From NCBI GenBank assembly GCA_003170035.1, contig PMZX01000290.1, forward strand, positions 7,643 to 14,511: DNA of 6,869 nucleotides. Reading direction: 5' to 3'. The position numbers and the translations under genes are program-made. The notes under the pieces were generated by a model. The model did not search any database, was not told the DNA's origin, and worked only from the letters and a program-made list of their open reading frames with translations. The DNA comes from Myxococcales bacterium. GTDB lineage: Bacteria; Myxococcota_A; Polyangia; Fen-1088. Of this stretch, positions 1 to 5,597 are shown piece after piece; positions within the stretch are counted from its first letter, which is position 1; each line of letters starts with the position of its first letter.

Positions 1-197
1 TCGCCCCAGCCGTAGTAGTACGTGTTCATGTTGTAGTGGATAAACATGCCAAAGCGCTGATCGATGTGGTTGCTGAGCAGCTCCTGCATGGTCAGCGTCT
101 GGGCCGATGACCTCGTCGATACGAGCAGCAGGGGCAGCGCCAAGACGACGACTTGAGCTGGCTGAGCATGGCGAGTTCTTTGTCGCTGTATCGTCAC
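1..197 (-). CDS. Alpha-L-fucosidase-like (GH29-type) secreted glycosidase, N-terminal fragment
   Basis: Only the first 65 codons lie in the window; the gene continues past the left edge. The predicted protein begins MTIQRQRTRHAQ, followed by a hydrophobic stretch (about residues 16-26) and a signal-peptidase-type site after Ser-Ser-Ala (residues 30-32), so it is probably exported. Residues 48-65 contain QRFGMFIHYNMNTYY, close to the first strand of GH29 alpha-L-fucosidases (typically RFGMFIHWG), where the His contacts the sugar. Known family role: retaining removal of terminal alpha-L-fucose from glycans. I chose the GTG start because GGGAG lies 9 bases upstream and the signal peptide starts properly there; no ATG gives the complete signal. 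It begins 38 bases after the GH2 stop codon on the same strand, so the two are likely one operon. Catalytic residues are outside the window, so the family call rests on one motif. A related clan with the same first strand is possible. Confidence 0.66.
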   Translation of the reverse strand, partial: MTIQRQRTRHAQPAQVVVLALPLLLVSTRSSAQTLTMQELLSNHIDQRFGMFIHYNMNTYYYGWG

Positions 198-206
198 GTG
201 GTGTGT

Positions 207-211
207 CTCCC
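207..211 (-). promoter_or_regulatory. Ribosome binding site of the fucosidase-like gene
   Basis: Read on the minus strand this is GGGAG, 9 bases before the GTG at 195-197. It decides the start, because the frame has no better-placed ATG that keeps the signal peptide. It lies in the 38-base gap after the GH2 gene. Confidence 0.55.
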
Positions 212-235
212 GTGTCTTCTGTTGCTCACCGCCCA

Positions 236-3200
236 TCACGGCGCGCCGCTAACCGCGACCTCCGCCAGCCCGGCAGGCTGCCCTGTGAAGCTCACGCGCA
301 CGAACCCGATGCCGGCGCCGAAACTGGTCGTGGCAGTCCGGGTCTGGGCGGTGCTGGTGTTTTGGCTTTGATCGACCTTGGTGGTCCACTGGGTGCCATC
401 CGGGGACACATCAATGGTGTAGCGATAGTTGGCCGCAGTGGGGAACGTAAGCTGCACCGAGCTGACCGTGTATGTGCTTTCCAAAGACACGCTCCACCAG
501 GGATTCGTGTCGGTGGTCGCCGCCTGCCAGGACGTTGTGGTGTCGCCATCGTTGCCATTGCCCGCAGTACCAGCACTGCTGCTCGCGCTGGTGGGACGGT
601 TCAGGGCCAGGGTTTGGCTGGTGCCCGCACTTCCTCCGCTCGTGTAGCGAACGTAGGGTCGCGCCGCAGTCGGCGGGCTGACGCCCTCAACCCAGGCCGG
701 GCTGCCCTGCGAGGTAATGGTGATCGTTGCGGCAGTCAGACCGGACGAGGTCGCCTTGATGACGCTGGTGCCGGAATAGTAGCTACGGAATTCGATGGCG
801 GCCTTGCCGTCGAGGATGGCGATGTCCGACTGATCGCTGCTTCCTGACGGCGTGAACGTGATGCTGGTTCCGGTCGGAAATTCGCCTGGGCCCGACGTAA
901 TGGACAGGGTGACAGGAACGTTGTTGCTGATCGCGTTGCCCTTGCTATCCAGGACGGTGACGATCAACTGCGCGTCGTCAGTGCCGTCCACGGCCGAGAG
1001 ACTGGTCTTGTCAGCCGTGAGTTGCAAAGCCGCCGCCGTACCACTGGCCGGCCAACTCGGCGGCGGAACACTGGCGTAGGCGTTGCGATACCAGTACCAG
1101 GCCCGCTTGGGCAGACGGAAGTAATCCACGATGCCCATCGTCTCCAGCTTGGTACTGCCCACGCTGCCGTGATCGAACGCACACCAGAGAGCCTGGCCGC
1201 TGCGCCACGCATATTCGGTGGGCGCTCCATTGGTCAGCGTGGCACTCAAATTGCCCCAACCGGGATCGTAGGCGCCCGGGCGGGTGGAGGCCACGCTGCC
1301 GTATTCGGTTACCACGCTTGGGATGCCCGGATTCTGGAAGTCAGACAGGGTCGCGCCATCACCGTTGTAGCCGGCCACGTCGCCCAGCTTGTCAATGCGC
1401 GAGCTGCCTTGCGGGCGCTGCGCCCCGCCGATGCCCGCCGGTCGGGTCGGGTCGAGCTGGTGCACCAACGTGACCTCTTTGGTCAGCAGCGCACTCATCT
1501 TTGGCTTGGTGGCGTCGGCGGTGAAGAACGGCTCGTTGCTCATGCTCCACGCGATAATGCTTGGATGATTCCGATGCACGCGGATCATGGCGGTTAGGCT
1601 GTCGGTCACGCTGGTGTCAAATGCCGCCTGATCGCCGGCATTGTTGGGATAGGCGCCGGCCGTGTTCCAGGAACCCTCGCCGGTCGCGCCGCCATAGCCC
1701 CAGAAGCAGTTCTCTGACCAGAAGAGCACACCAAGCTGATCGCAGGCATCGCCAAAGGCTGGATCCTTGGGATAGTGCGAACCGCGAATGAAGTTGAGGC
1801 CAGCGTCCTTGACCATCTTCACGTCACGGAAGAACCCGGAATTGGTCACGCCGTCGCCCCAGCCCGCGTGATCCTGGTGAACATCCGCGCCGTGAAGGTA
1901 GAGGTGCGAGCCGTTTATTGAGAACCCGCTGCTAGCCGACCAATTGATCCATCGGAAGCCAAACGTCGTCGTGAAGCTGTCTAGGTTGCTCGCGCCATCG
2001 GAAATCGTGCTGACCGCTCGGTAAAGCGTCGGATGATCGGGGTGCCAGAGCGAAGGATTGGCAATCGCTGGCGTGGTCTGGTCAACCGTGACGGTGCTGT
2101 TCGCCGGGACTGTCTGCGTGGAAGACACCGTGGCCACGGTCACACCCTTGGTGTCCACGATGTCAGTCTTCAACGCACAATTCTTGCTGGCCGCATTGTC
2201 GTTGCGGATCTCCGTCTTGATGTTGACCGTGGCTGAGGACGCCGAGATGGTCGGTGTCGTCACAAAGGTGCCGTACCAGGTGACGTGCAGGGGATCGGTC
2301 ACCACCAGGTTCACATCGCGGTACAGCCCGCCGCTGAAGGTGTGGTCACCCGCGCGCGGCGCCAGCTGCGCGTTCCAGTTGTTGTTCAACTGCACCGCCA
2401 CCACGTTGTCCCCGGTGACGACGGCGCTGGTGGCGTCAAGCGAGAACCCGGTGTAGCCACCCTGGTGTTTGCCGATCGACTTTCCGTTCACGAAGACCTG
2501 GGCGTCTTGAAACGCGCCCTCGAATTCCAGAAACACCCGCTTGCCTGACCATTCCGCGGGAACGGTGAAATGCTTTCGATACCAGCCGTAGCCGACGTAG
2601 AACTTCGACGATAGGAAATACGGCAAACTGAACGAGTGCGGCAGCCCGACCGCGGACCACGACGAATCATCGTAGCTATTCGTCTGCGCGCCGTTGTAGT
2701 CGCCGAGCTTGAATTTCCACGACTGATTGAAGTTGATCGCCTGGCGATTGCTCGCGGGCAGCGCACCGCCCGAGCCACTTGTTCCTGCGCCGCCGCCCGA
2801 GCCGCCTGTTCCCGCACCGCCGCTTGCGCCAGCCTTGCTTCCTGCGCCTGCTGTGCTCCCCCCGCCGGCCACGGCACCTGCACCGCCGCTCGACCCGCCT
2901 CTGGCGCTCGTGCCTGCTGAGCCAGCCACGCCCCCGCCTGTCCCGGTCTGACCGCCTGCCGCGCTGGCCCCGCCTACGCCCGCCTTGCCACCTGCACCAG
3001 CCCCACCGCCGATCGTCGCACTGCCACCTGCTCCCGCGCCACCGCTTGCGCTTGCCCCGCCCCCGGCACTCGTCCCACCTCCGACGCTTGCACCGCCGTC
3101 AGCACCGGTTTGACTACCTGCTGCGCTGGACCCGCCTGCGCCTGTGGTCGAGCCCCCAACTCCTCCCGCTGCGCTGGTACCGCCTGCGCGCGCCGTGTCC

Positions 3201-3445
3201 GTGCTGCCACCGAGGCCAGAGGTGGCACCCGTACCGCCTCCCTGCCCGGCCGAGCCGCCGCTCTTTCCAGCGGCGCCCGTGTTCTCTGTTGCGGCATCAG
3301 CAGCCGCACTGGAACTGCCGGTTCCGCAGCCGGCCGATGCCAGCAAGAGCAGGGCCAGGCCGGTGGCTTCTGCCAATGACGCCCGGCAAACTCGGCCCGA
3401 GACGTCACCAGTGGTCGAGAATCGCTTGGATCGGTGTGTGTGCAT
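236..3445 (-). CDS. GH2 family glycoside hydrolase lipoprotein (beta-galactosidase-like) with C-terminal F5/8C (CBM32-like) domain
   Basis: This is a 1069-residue exported retaining beta-glycosidase. The signal ends in the lipobox LASAGC, giving a lipidated Cys40; Gly follows, so no inner-membrane retention signal is evident. Residues about 41-232 are a Gly/Ser/Ala/Thr spacer. The GH2 parts follow in order: jelly-roll sugar-binding domain (about 236-390), Ig-like domain (about 395-490) and TIM barrel (about 495-795). The acid/base is probably Glu638 in SMSNEP and the nucleophile Glu714 in VVTEYGS. Residues about 805-915 form an extra Ig-like domain. Residues about 942-1066 look like a discoidin-type (F5/8C, CBM32-like) carbohydrate-binding domain. 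An Asn-x-Lys motif typical of beta-glucuronidases is not evident, so beta-galactosidase or a related exo-activity is more likely; the sugar specificity is inference. The ATG has GGAAG 5 bases upstream. The gene is followed after 38 bases by the fucosidase-like gene and preceded by GH43. Confidence 0.9.
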   Translation of the reverse strand: MHTHRSKRFSTTGDVSGRVCRASLAEATGLALLLLASAGCGTGSSSAAADAATENTGAAGKSGGSAGQGGGTGATSGLGGSTDTARAGGTSAAGGVGGSTTGAGGSSAAGSQTGADGGASVGGGTSAGGGASASGGAGAGGSATIGGGAGAGGKAGVGGASAAGGQTGTGGGVAGSAGTSARGGSSGGAGAVAGGGSTAGAGSKAGASGGAGTGGSGGGAGTSGSGGALPASNRQAINFNQSWKFKLGDYNGAQTNSYDDSSWSAVGLPHSFSLPYFLSSKFYVGYGWYRKHFTVPAEWSGKRVFLEFEGAFQDAQVFVNGKSIGKHQGGYTGFSLDATSAVVTGDNVVAVQLNNNWNAQLAPRAGDHTFSGGLYRDVNLVVTDPLHVTWYGTFVTTPTISASSATVNIKTEIRNDNAASKNCALKTDIVDTKGVTVATVSSTQTVPANSTVTVDQTTPAIANPSLWHPDHPTLYRAVSTISDGASNLDSFTTTFGFRWINWSASSGFSINGSHLYLHGADVHQDHAGWGDGVTNSGFFRDVKMVKDAGLNFIRGSHYPKDPAFGDACDQLGVLFWSENCFWGYGGATGEGSWNTAGAYPNNAGDQAAFDTSVTDSLTAMIRVHRNHPSIIAWSMSNEPFFTADATKPKMSALLTKEVTLVHQLDPTRPAGIGGAQRPQGSSRIDKLGDVAGYNGDGATLSDFQNPGIPSVVTEYGSVASTRPGAYDPGWGNLSATLTNGAPTEYAWRSGQALWCAFDHGSVGSTKLETMGIVDYFRLPKRAWYWYRNAYASVPPPSWPASGTAAALQLTADKTSLSAVDGTDDAQLIVTVLDSKGNAISNNVPVTLSITSGPGEFPTGTSITFTPSGSSDQSDIAILDGKAAIEFRSYYSGTSVIKATSSGLTAATITITSQGSPAWVEGVSPPTAARPYVRYTSGGSAGTSQTLALNRPTSASSSAGTAGNGNDGDTTTSWQAATTDTNPWWSVSLESTYTVSSVQLTFPTAANYRYTIDVSPDGTQWTTKVDQSQNTSTAQTRTATTSFGAGIGFVRVSFTGQPAGLAEVAVSGAP
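2750..3325 (-). repeat. Low-complexity Gly/Ser/Ala/Thr-rich spacer in the GH2 lipoprotein
   Basis: These bases encode about 192 residues (41-232) dominated by GG followed by two or three small residues, such as GGTSAGGGASASGG. They sit directly between the lipidated Cys40 and the first folded GH2 domain. The periodicity is irregular, unlike the spacer of the neighbouring GH43 gene. A likely role is a flexible or extended tether holding the enzyme away from the membrane. On the opposite strand this composition reads as Pro-rich open frames, which are not genes. Confidence 0.85.
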
Positions 3446-3450
3446 GTCGT

Positions 3451-3455
3451 CTTCC
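3451..3455 (-). promoter_or_regulatory. Ribosome binding site of the GH2 gene
   Basis: Read on the minus strand this is GGAAG, ending 5 bases before the ATG at 3443-3445. It supports this start even though it gives a signal peptide with a long (29-residue) N-terminal region before the hydrophobic core. Confidence 0.5.
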
Positions 3456-3531
3456 GTGCTGCTTGACGGTCGCTACAGCAACAACAGGGGCACTCCACCG
3501 TCGAATCGGGTTCAAAAATCCGACGACGAAA

Positions 3532-3573
3532 CCAGAGTAGCCGGCCCCGGTTGATGGACCACGCTACTCATGG
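3532..3573 (-). terminator. Possible weak terminator or mRNA hairpin downstream of GH43
   Basis: In the RNA of the minus strand, CCA-T-GAGTAGC pairs with GCTACTC-TGG. That makes a 10-base-pair stem with one bulged base and a 21-base loop. It is followed by TTTCGTCGTC, a poor U-tract. It lies about 110 bases after the GH43 stop and about 85 bases before the GH2 start. It could reduce read-through from GH43 into GH2 or protect an mRNA end. The large loop and weak U-tract keep confidence low. Confidence 0.33.
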
Positions 3574-3680
3574 TGCGGCGAAGACGTACTGGCCAGAACC
3601 AACCACCGGCGCCAAGGCGTTGCCCTGCGCGGTGTTTGAAATCACGCCTGCAGCAGTTGCAGCCAGTCCCGAAAATGGCG

Positions 3681-5327
3681 CTATCCGCGCTTCCGCCGCC
3701 GACGGGTGGTCAAGACCAACGCGACCAGACCGAGCGCCAACCAAACCGACGTTGGCGTTGCTGACCACCTGCCGTTGAGCGAGCAGCTACAACCCGACGA
3801 ATTCGTGGCCTCGCGCACTGCCGCGTCCGGCACACTTCCCAATCCGCTGGCCCCGCCGTTGGCACTGGTGCTGGCCGTGGTCCCAGTGCCACCCGAACCC
3901 CCGAGGTTGACAGTGCTCGCACCGCCGGTTCCGGAAGTTCCGCCGGTCAAGGGCCCGGCATCCGGCGTGGCGGCTCCGCCCCCACCACCGGTCGAGCCTC
4001 CGGCGCTGGTCGATCCGCCTGCAGCGATGCCCGCGTCGACGATTGCGGCGCTGCCACCGCTGGCCGTCACCCCGCCCGAACCCGATCCGCCGCGTCCGCC
4101 GGTGGCGGGCGCGCTTGTTCCGGCTCCACCACCGGCACCGCCGCCTGCGTCTAGCGTGCCCGTCGAACCGCCCGTGGCCGTCGAACCGCCAATCGCAGAC
4201 GAGCCGCCTGTGGCCGTCGAGCCGCCATTCGCTGTCGAGCCGCCCGACTTCGTTGTACCGCCGCTGTTGGTGGAGCCCCCGGTGCCCGTGGAGCCGCCCC
4301 TCGCAGTTGAACCGCCGGCAGCCGAGGAGCCGCCGCTTCCTGCGAAACCACCTGTCCCCGCGGAGCCGCCCGTGCCGGTAGCGCCCCCGGTGCCCGTGGA
4401 GCCGCCGATCCCTGCGGTGCCACCCGTGCCCGTCAATCCAGGGGCCACCTCGTCTCGTATGACAGTGCCATGCCTGAGGACCGTCCCTGCGGCGCCCGGT
4501 ATGCTCGCTTTCGCCGACCACGTGTTCAGATCCGAGCTGGTCATGTACTGGTACGGGGTTCCCCCTGACTGCGGGTCCACGTACATTCTGTACTTCCCGT
4601 CGTCCAGCTGAACGATGGCCGGTCCTTCCAGTCCGGACCCCCATCCAGCCCAGTTGTCCTTGCCCACGAAGGTCCAGGGGCCGGTGAGGCTCGGGGCGGT
4701 TGCGTGCTCCAGATATCGTGTGGTCTCGCTCTTGATGAAGGCGTGATAGGTGGTGCCCAGCTTGGCGACGAAGGTATCGATGTAGTCCGCGCCGATGCCA
4801 AGCGCTGTCGGCCCACTCCACGATGTCAATGTGCTGTTCTGGGCGGTGAAGGCATACGGTTGAAAATCGGGAAGTTGGTTCCCCGTGTCGATATTGGCGA
4901 TGATCCGGACCACCCCGGCCTCGATGTACCATTCCGGCGCCCAGGTGCGCGACACGCTCGGCACGCCTGCTTTCACGGTGGTCAGGTCGGTCCAGTGAAT
5001 CAGATCTGCGCTGACCGCGATGCCGAAATGGTCCTCGGGGTTGCAGCAGCTGGCGCTCATCGGATCGGTGTACGCGATGTAGTACTTCCCATCGGTGTAT
5101 TTCATGATGCTGGGATCGCGTATGTAGCTGGTGTTGCCGCCAAACCCGGTGTCGGACAGGAGCGTGAAGTTGATCGAGTCGGTCGACGTATAGATGGACA
5201 GCTTCATGCCCGCGGCGTCGTCGCCCTTGAAGGTCGCGAAGATATAGGTCGTGGCTGTCGCGGCCCGACCTTCACCGAGCAGGATCACGGCCAAGGTGGC
5301 GAGGCTGAGGATTCTTCCCATCTGCAT
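3681..5327 (-). CDS. GH43-like glycoside hydrolase with Gly-rich spacer and MYXO-CTERM anchor
   Basis: From the chosen ATG the protein has 548 residues. A signal peptide (about 1-25, ending ATA before TTYIF) precedes a five-bladed beta-propeller resembling GH43 (about 27-293). Inverting GH43 enzymes use three acidic residues; candidates are Asp71 in YIRDPSIM (base), Asp184 in DYIDTF (pKa modulator) and Glu234 in GLEGPAIV (acid). WAPEW (129-133) and LRHGTV (His286) also fit. Activity could be arabinosidase, xylosidase or exo-galactanase; the sequence does not decide. Two adjacent cysteines (94-95) sit in the catalytic domain. Residues about 295-499 are a Gly/Ser/Thr spacer, then Cys513-Ser-Cys515, a hydrophobic helix (about 522-541) and RRRRKRG. 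The start is uncertain: in-frame ATGs also lie at 5321, 5369 and 5510. Codons upstream of 5327 lose the strong GC third-position preference and none of these starts has a good ribosome site, so I prefer the ATG that directly begins the signal peptide. Confidence 0.84.
   Translation of the reverse strand: MQMGRILSLATLAVILLGEGRAATATTYIFATFKGDDAAGMKLSIYTSTDSINFTLLSDTGFGGNTSYIRDPSIMKYTDGKYYIAYTDPMSASCCNPEDHFGIAVSADLIHWTDLTTVKAGVPSVSRTWAPEWYIEAGVVRIIANIDTGNQLPDFQPYAFTAQNSTLTSWSGPTALGIGADYIDTFVAKLGTTYHAFIKSETTRYLEHATAPSLTGPWTFVGKDNWAGWGSGLEGPAIVQLDDGKYRMYVDPQSGGTPYQYMTSSDLNTWSAKASIPGAAGTVLRHGTVIRDEVAPGLTGTGGTAGIGGSTGTGGATGTGGSAGTGGFAGSGGSSAAGGSTARGGSTGTGGSTNSGGTTKSGGSTANGGSTATGGSSAIGGSTATGGSTGTLDAGGGAGGGAGTSAPATGGRGGSGSGGVTASGGSAAIVDAGIAAGGSTSAGGSTGGGGGAATPDAGPLTGGTSGTGGASTVNLGGSGGTGTTASTSANGGASGLGSVPDAAVREATNSSGCSCSLNGRWSATPTSVWLALGLVALVLTTRRRRKRG
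3684..3791 (-). other. MYXO-CTERM-type C-terminal sorting signal of the GH43-like protein
   Basis: The last 36 codons encode a Cys-Ser-Cys motif, a short linker, a hydrophobic helix containing VWLALGLVALVL and the tail RRRRKRG. This tripartite layout is the MYXO-CTERM domain known from myxobacteria. There a myxosortase intramembrane protease is thought to process it and deliver the protein to the cell surface. It is also the strongest taxonomic clue in the window. The glycine-rich spacer lies directly before it. Confidence 0.8.
3831..4445 (-). repeat. Gly/Ser/Thr-rich spacer of the GH43-like protein
   Basis: About 205 residues of low-complexity sequence join the propeller domain to the C-terminal anchor. 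The part nearest the enzyme is a strict hexapeptide repeat (listed separately). The part nearest the anchor is irregular and contains recurrent LDAGG, VDAG and PDAG patches. Its probable role is a surface tether. Confidence 0.85.
4161..4430 (-). repeat. Fifteen tandem 18-base units encoding GG-containing hexapeptides
   Basis: The 270 bases encode fifteen consecutive hexapeptides with GG at positions 3-4 and mostly Ser/Thr/Ala at positions 5-6, for example GTGGAT, ANGGST, ATGGSS and AIGGST. On the plus strand the units look like degenerate copies of a GTSGARCCGCC-type block. The phase is exact, with no interruption of the six-residue register. Copies differ at many synonymous sites, so the array is not freshly amplified. 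Exact periodicity still makes it a candidate for copy-number change between strains. Confidence 0.8.
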
Positions 5328-5394
5328 CGCGCGTGTTCTTCGTGTGTTCGTCACTGATGGTGCCAACATTGAGGAGACTGCCCCGGGCGTTGAT

Positions 5395-5408
5395 TCCCCT
5401 AGAGGGGA
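5395..5408. promoter_or_regulatory. Inverted repeat in the divergent promoter region, possible operator
   Basis: TCCCCT and AGGGGA are perfect 6-base inverted arms separated by AG. The site lies 67 bases upstream of the preferred GH43 start and about 190 bases upstream of the lipoprotein start. A two-base centre is too tight for a good RNA hairpin, so a binding site for a dimeric regulator is more plausible than a terminator. There is no supporting second copy in the window. Confidence 0.25.
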
Positions 5409-5584
5409 CCCGATGGGACGAAAAGGGTCTGCCGACTCGCGGCTCGCCGGCGAATCCTTCTCATGCTGGCCGGCAGCGCCAGACTCGGGGAGTCCGGGCT
5501 GTGGATTCATCGGGCCAACGCATGGAGTTCAGGCCCCAGCCACTCGCTGGCGAAAACCCGGACTGCCGCGGGCACTCACTTGGG

Positions 5585-5589
5585 TGAGG
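5585..5589 (+). promoter_or_regulatory. Ribosome binding site of the Cys-rich lipoprotein gene
   Basis: TGAGG lies 8 bases before the ATG at 5598. An in-frame GTG at 5592 is only two bases from it, so the ATG is the better start. Confidence 0.6.
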
Positions 5590-5597
5590 CGGTGTGG

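Larger units (their letters stand above)
3446..3680. other. Intergenic region between GH43 and GH2
   Basis: This gap of 235 bases lies between two genes pointing the same way. I see no credible gene; the open frames crossing it are short and lack family features. It holds one imperfect hairpin (3532-3573, listed separately). A second inverted repeat, GTCG-AA-TCGG (3500-3509) against CCGACGAC (3520-3527), lies about 55 bases before the GH2 start codon. A 5-base-pair hairpin, CTGCA/TGCAG (3648-3662), lies just after the GH43 stop. I found no convincing -35/-10 pair or sigma-54 GG-N10-GC element. The gap is long enough to hold a separate GH2 promoter that I cannot identify. Confidence 0.5.
5328..5597. 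promoter_or_regulatory. Divergent intergenic region between GH43 and the Cys-rich lipoprotein
   Basis: Both flanking genes are transcribed away from this 270-base region, so it must hold a promoter for each. I could not identify a convincing -35/-10 pair in either direction. It contains an inverted repeat at 5395-5408 (listed separately) and a ribosome site for the lipoprotein gene. The minus-strand frame stays open through it up to 5510, but its codon use is less GC-ending than in the gene body, so I treat this part as non-coding. Confidence 0.5.

Noticed and set aside
3500..3527. Inverted repeat GTCG-AA-TCGG / CCGACGAC upstream of GH2, considered as a terminator or riboswitch
   Set aside because: The stem has a two-base bulge and no following U-tract on either strand, and no known riboswitch features are visible. 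It is noted only in the intergenic entry.
2779..3540. Plus-strand Arg/Pro/His-rich open frame over the start of the GH2 gene
   Set aside because: It is a shadow of the GH2 spacer and signal region, with low-complexity basic composition and no recognisable domain or credible start.
3446..3560. Possible sigma-54 or sigma-70 promoter upstream of GH2 (TTGAAC, TGG...TTGCT)
   Set aside because: No -10 match lies at 16-18 bases from TTGAAC, and the GG-N10-GC spacing required for sigma-54 does not fit.
3706..4611. Long plus-strand open frame (301 residues) rich in Pro, with PPVPVEPP-type repeats
   Set aside because: It is the antisense of the GH43 glycine-rich spacer: GGN glycine codons read as CC-containing proline codons on the other strand. 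There is no ribosome site, no signal and no independent domain. The minus-strand frame has clear GH43 motifs and a sorting signal.
3787..4932. Minus-strand 381-residue open frame rich in Arg, His and Gly overlapping GH43
   Set aside because: It lies in another frame of the same strand over the GH43 gene. Its composition reflects frame-shifted glycine codons and it lacks any conserved motif.
5466..5482. Short hairpin CTGGC / GCCAG in the divergent region
   Set aside because: A five-base stem with a seven-base loop is expected by chance in GC-rich DNA and has no U-tract.
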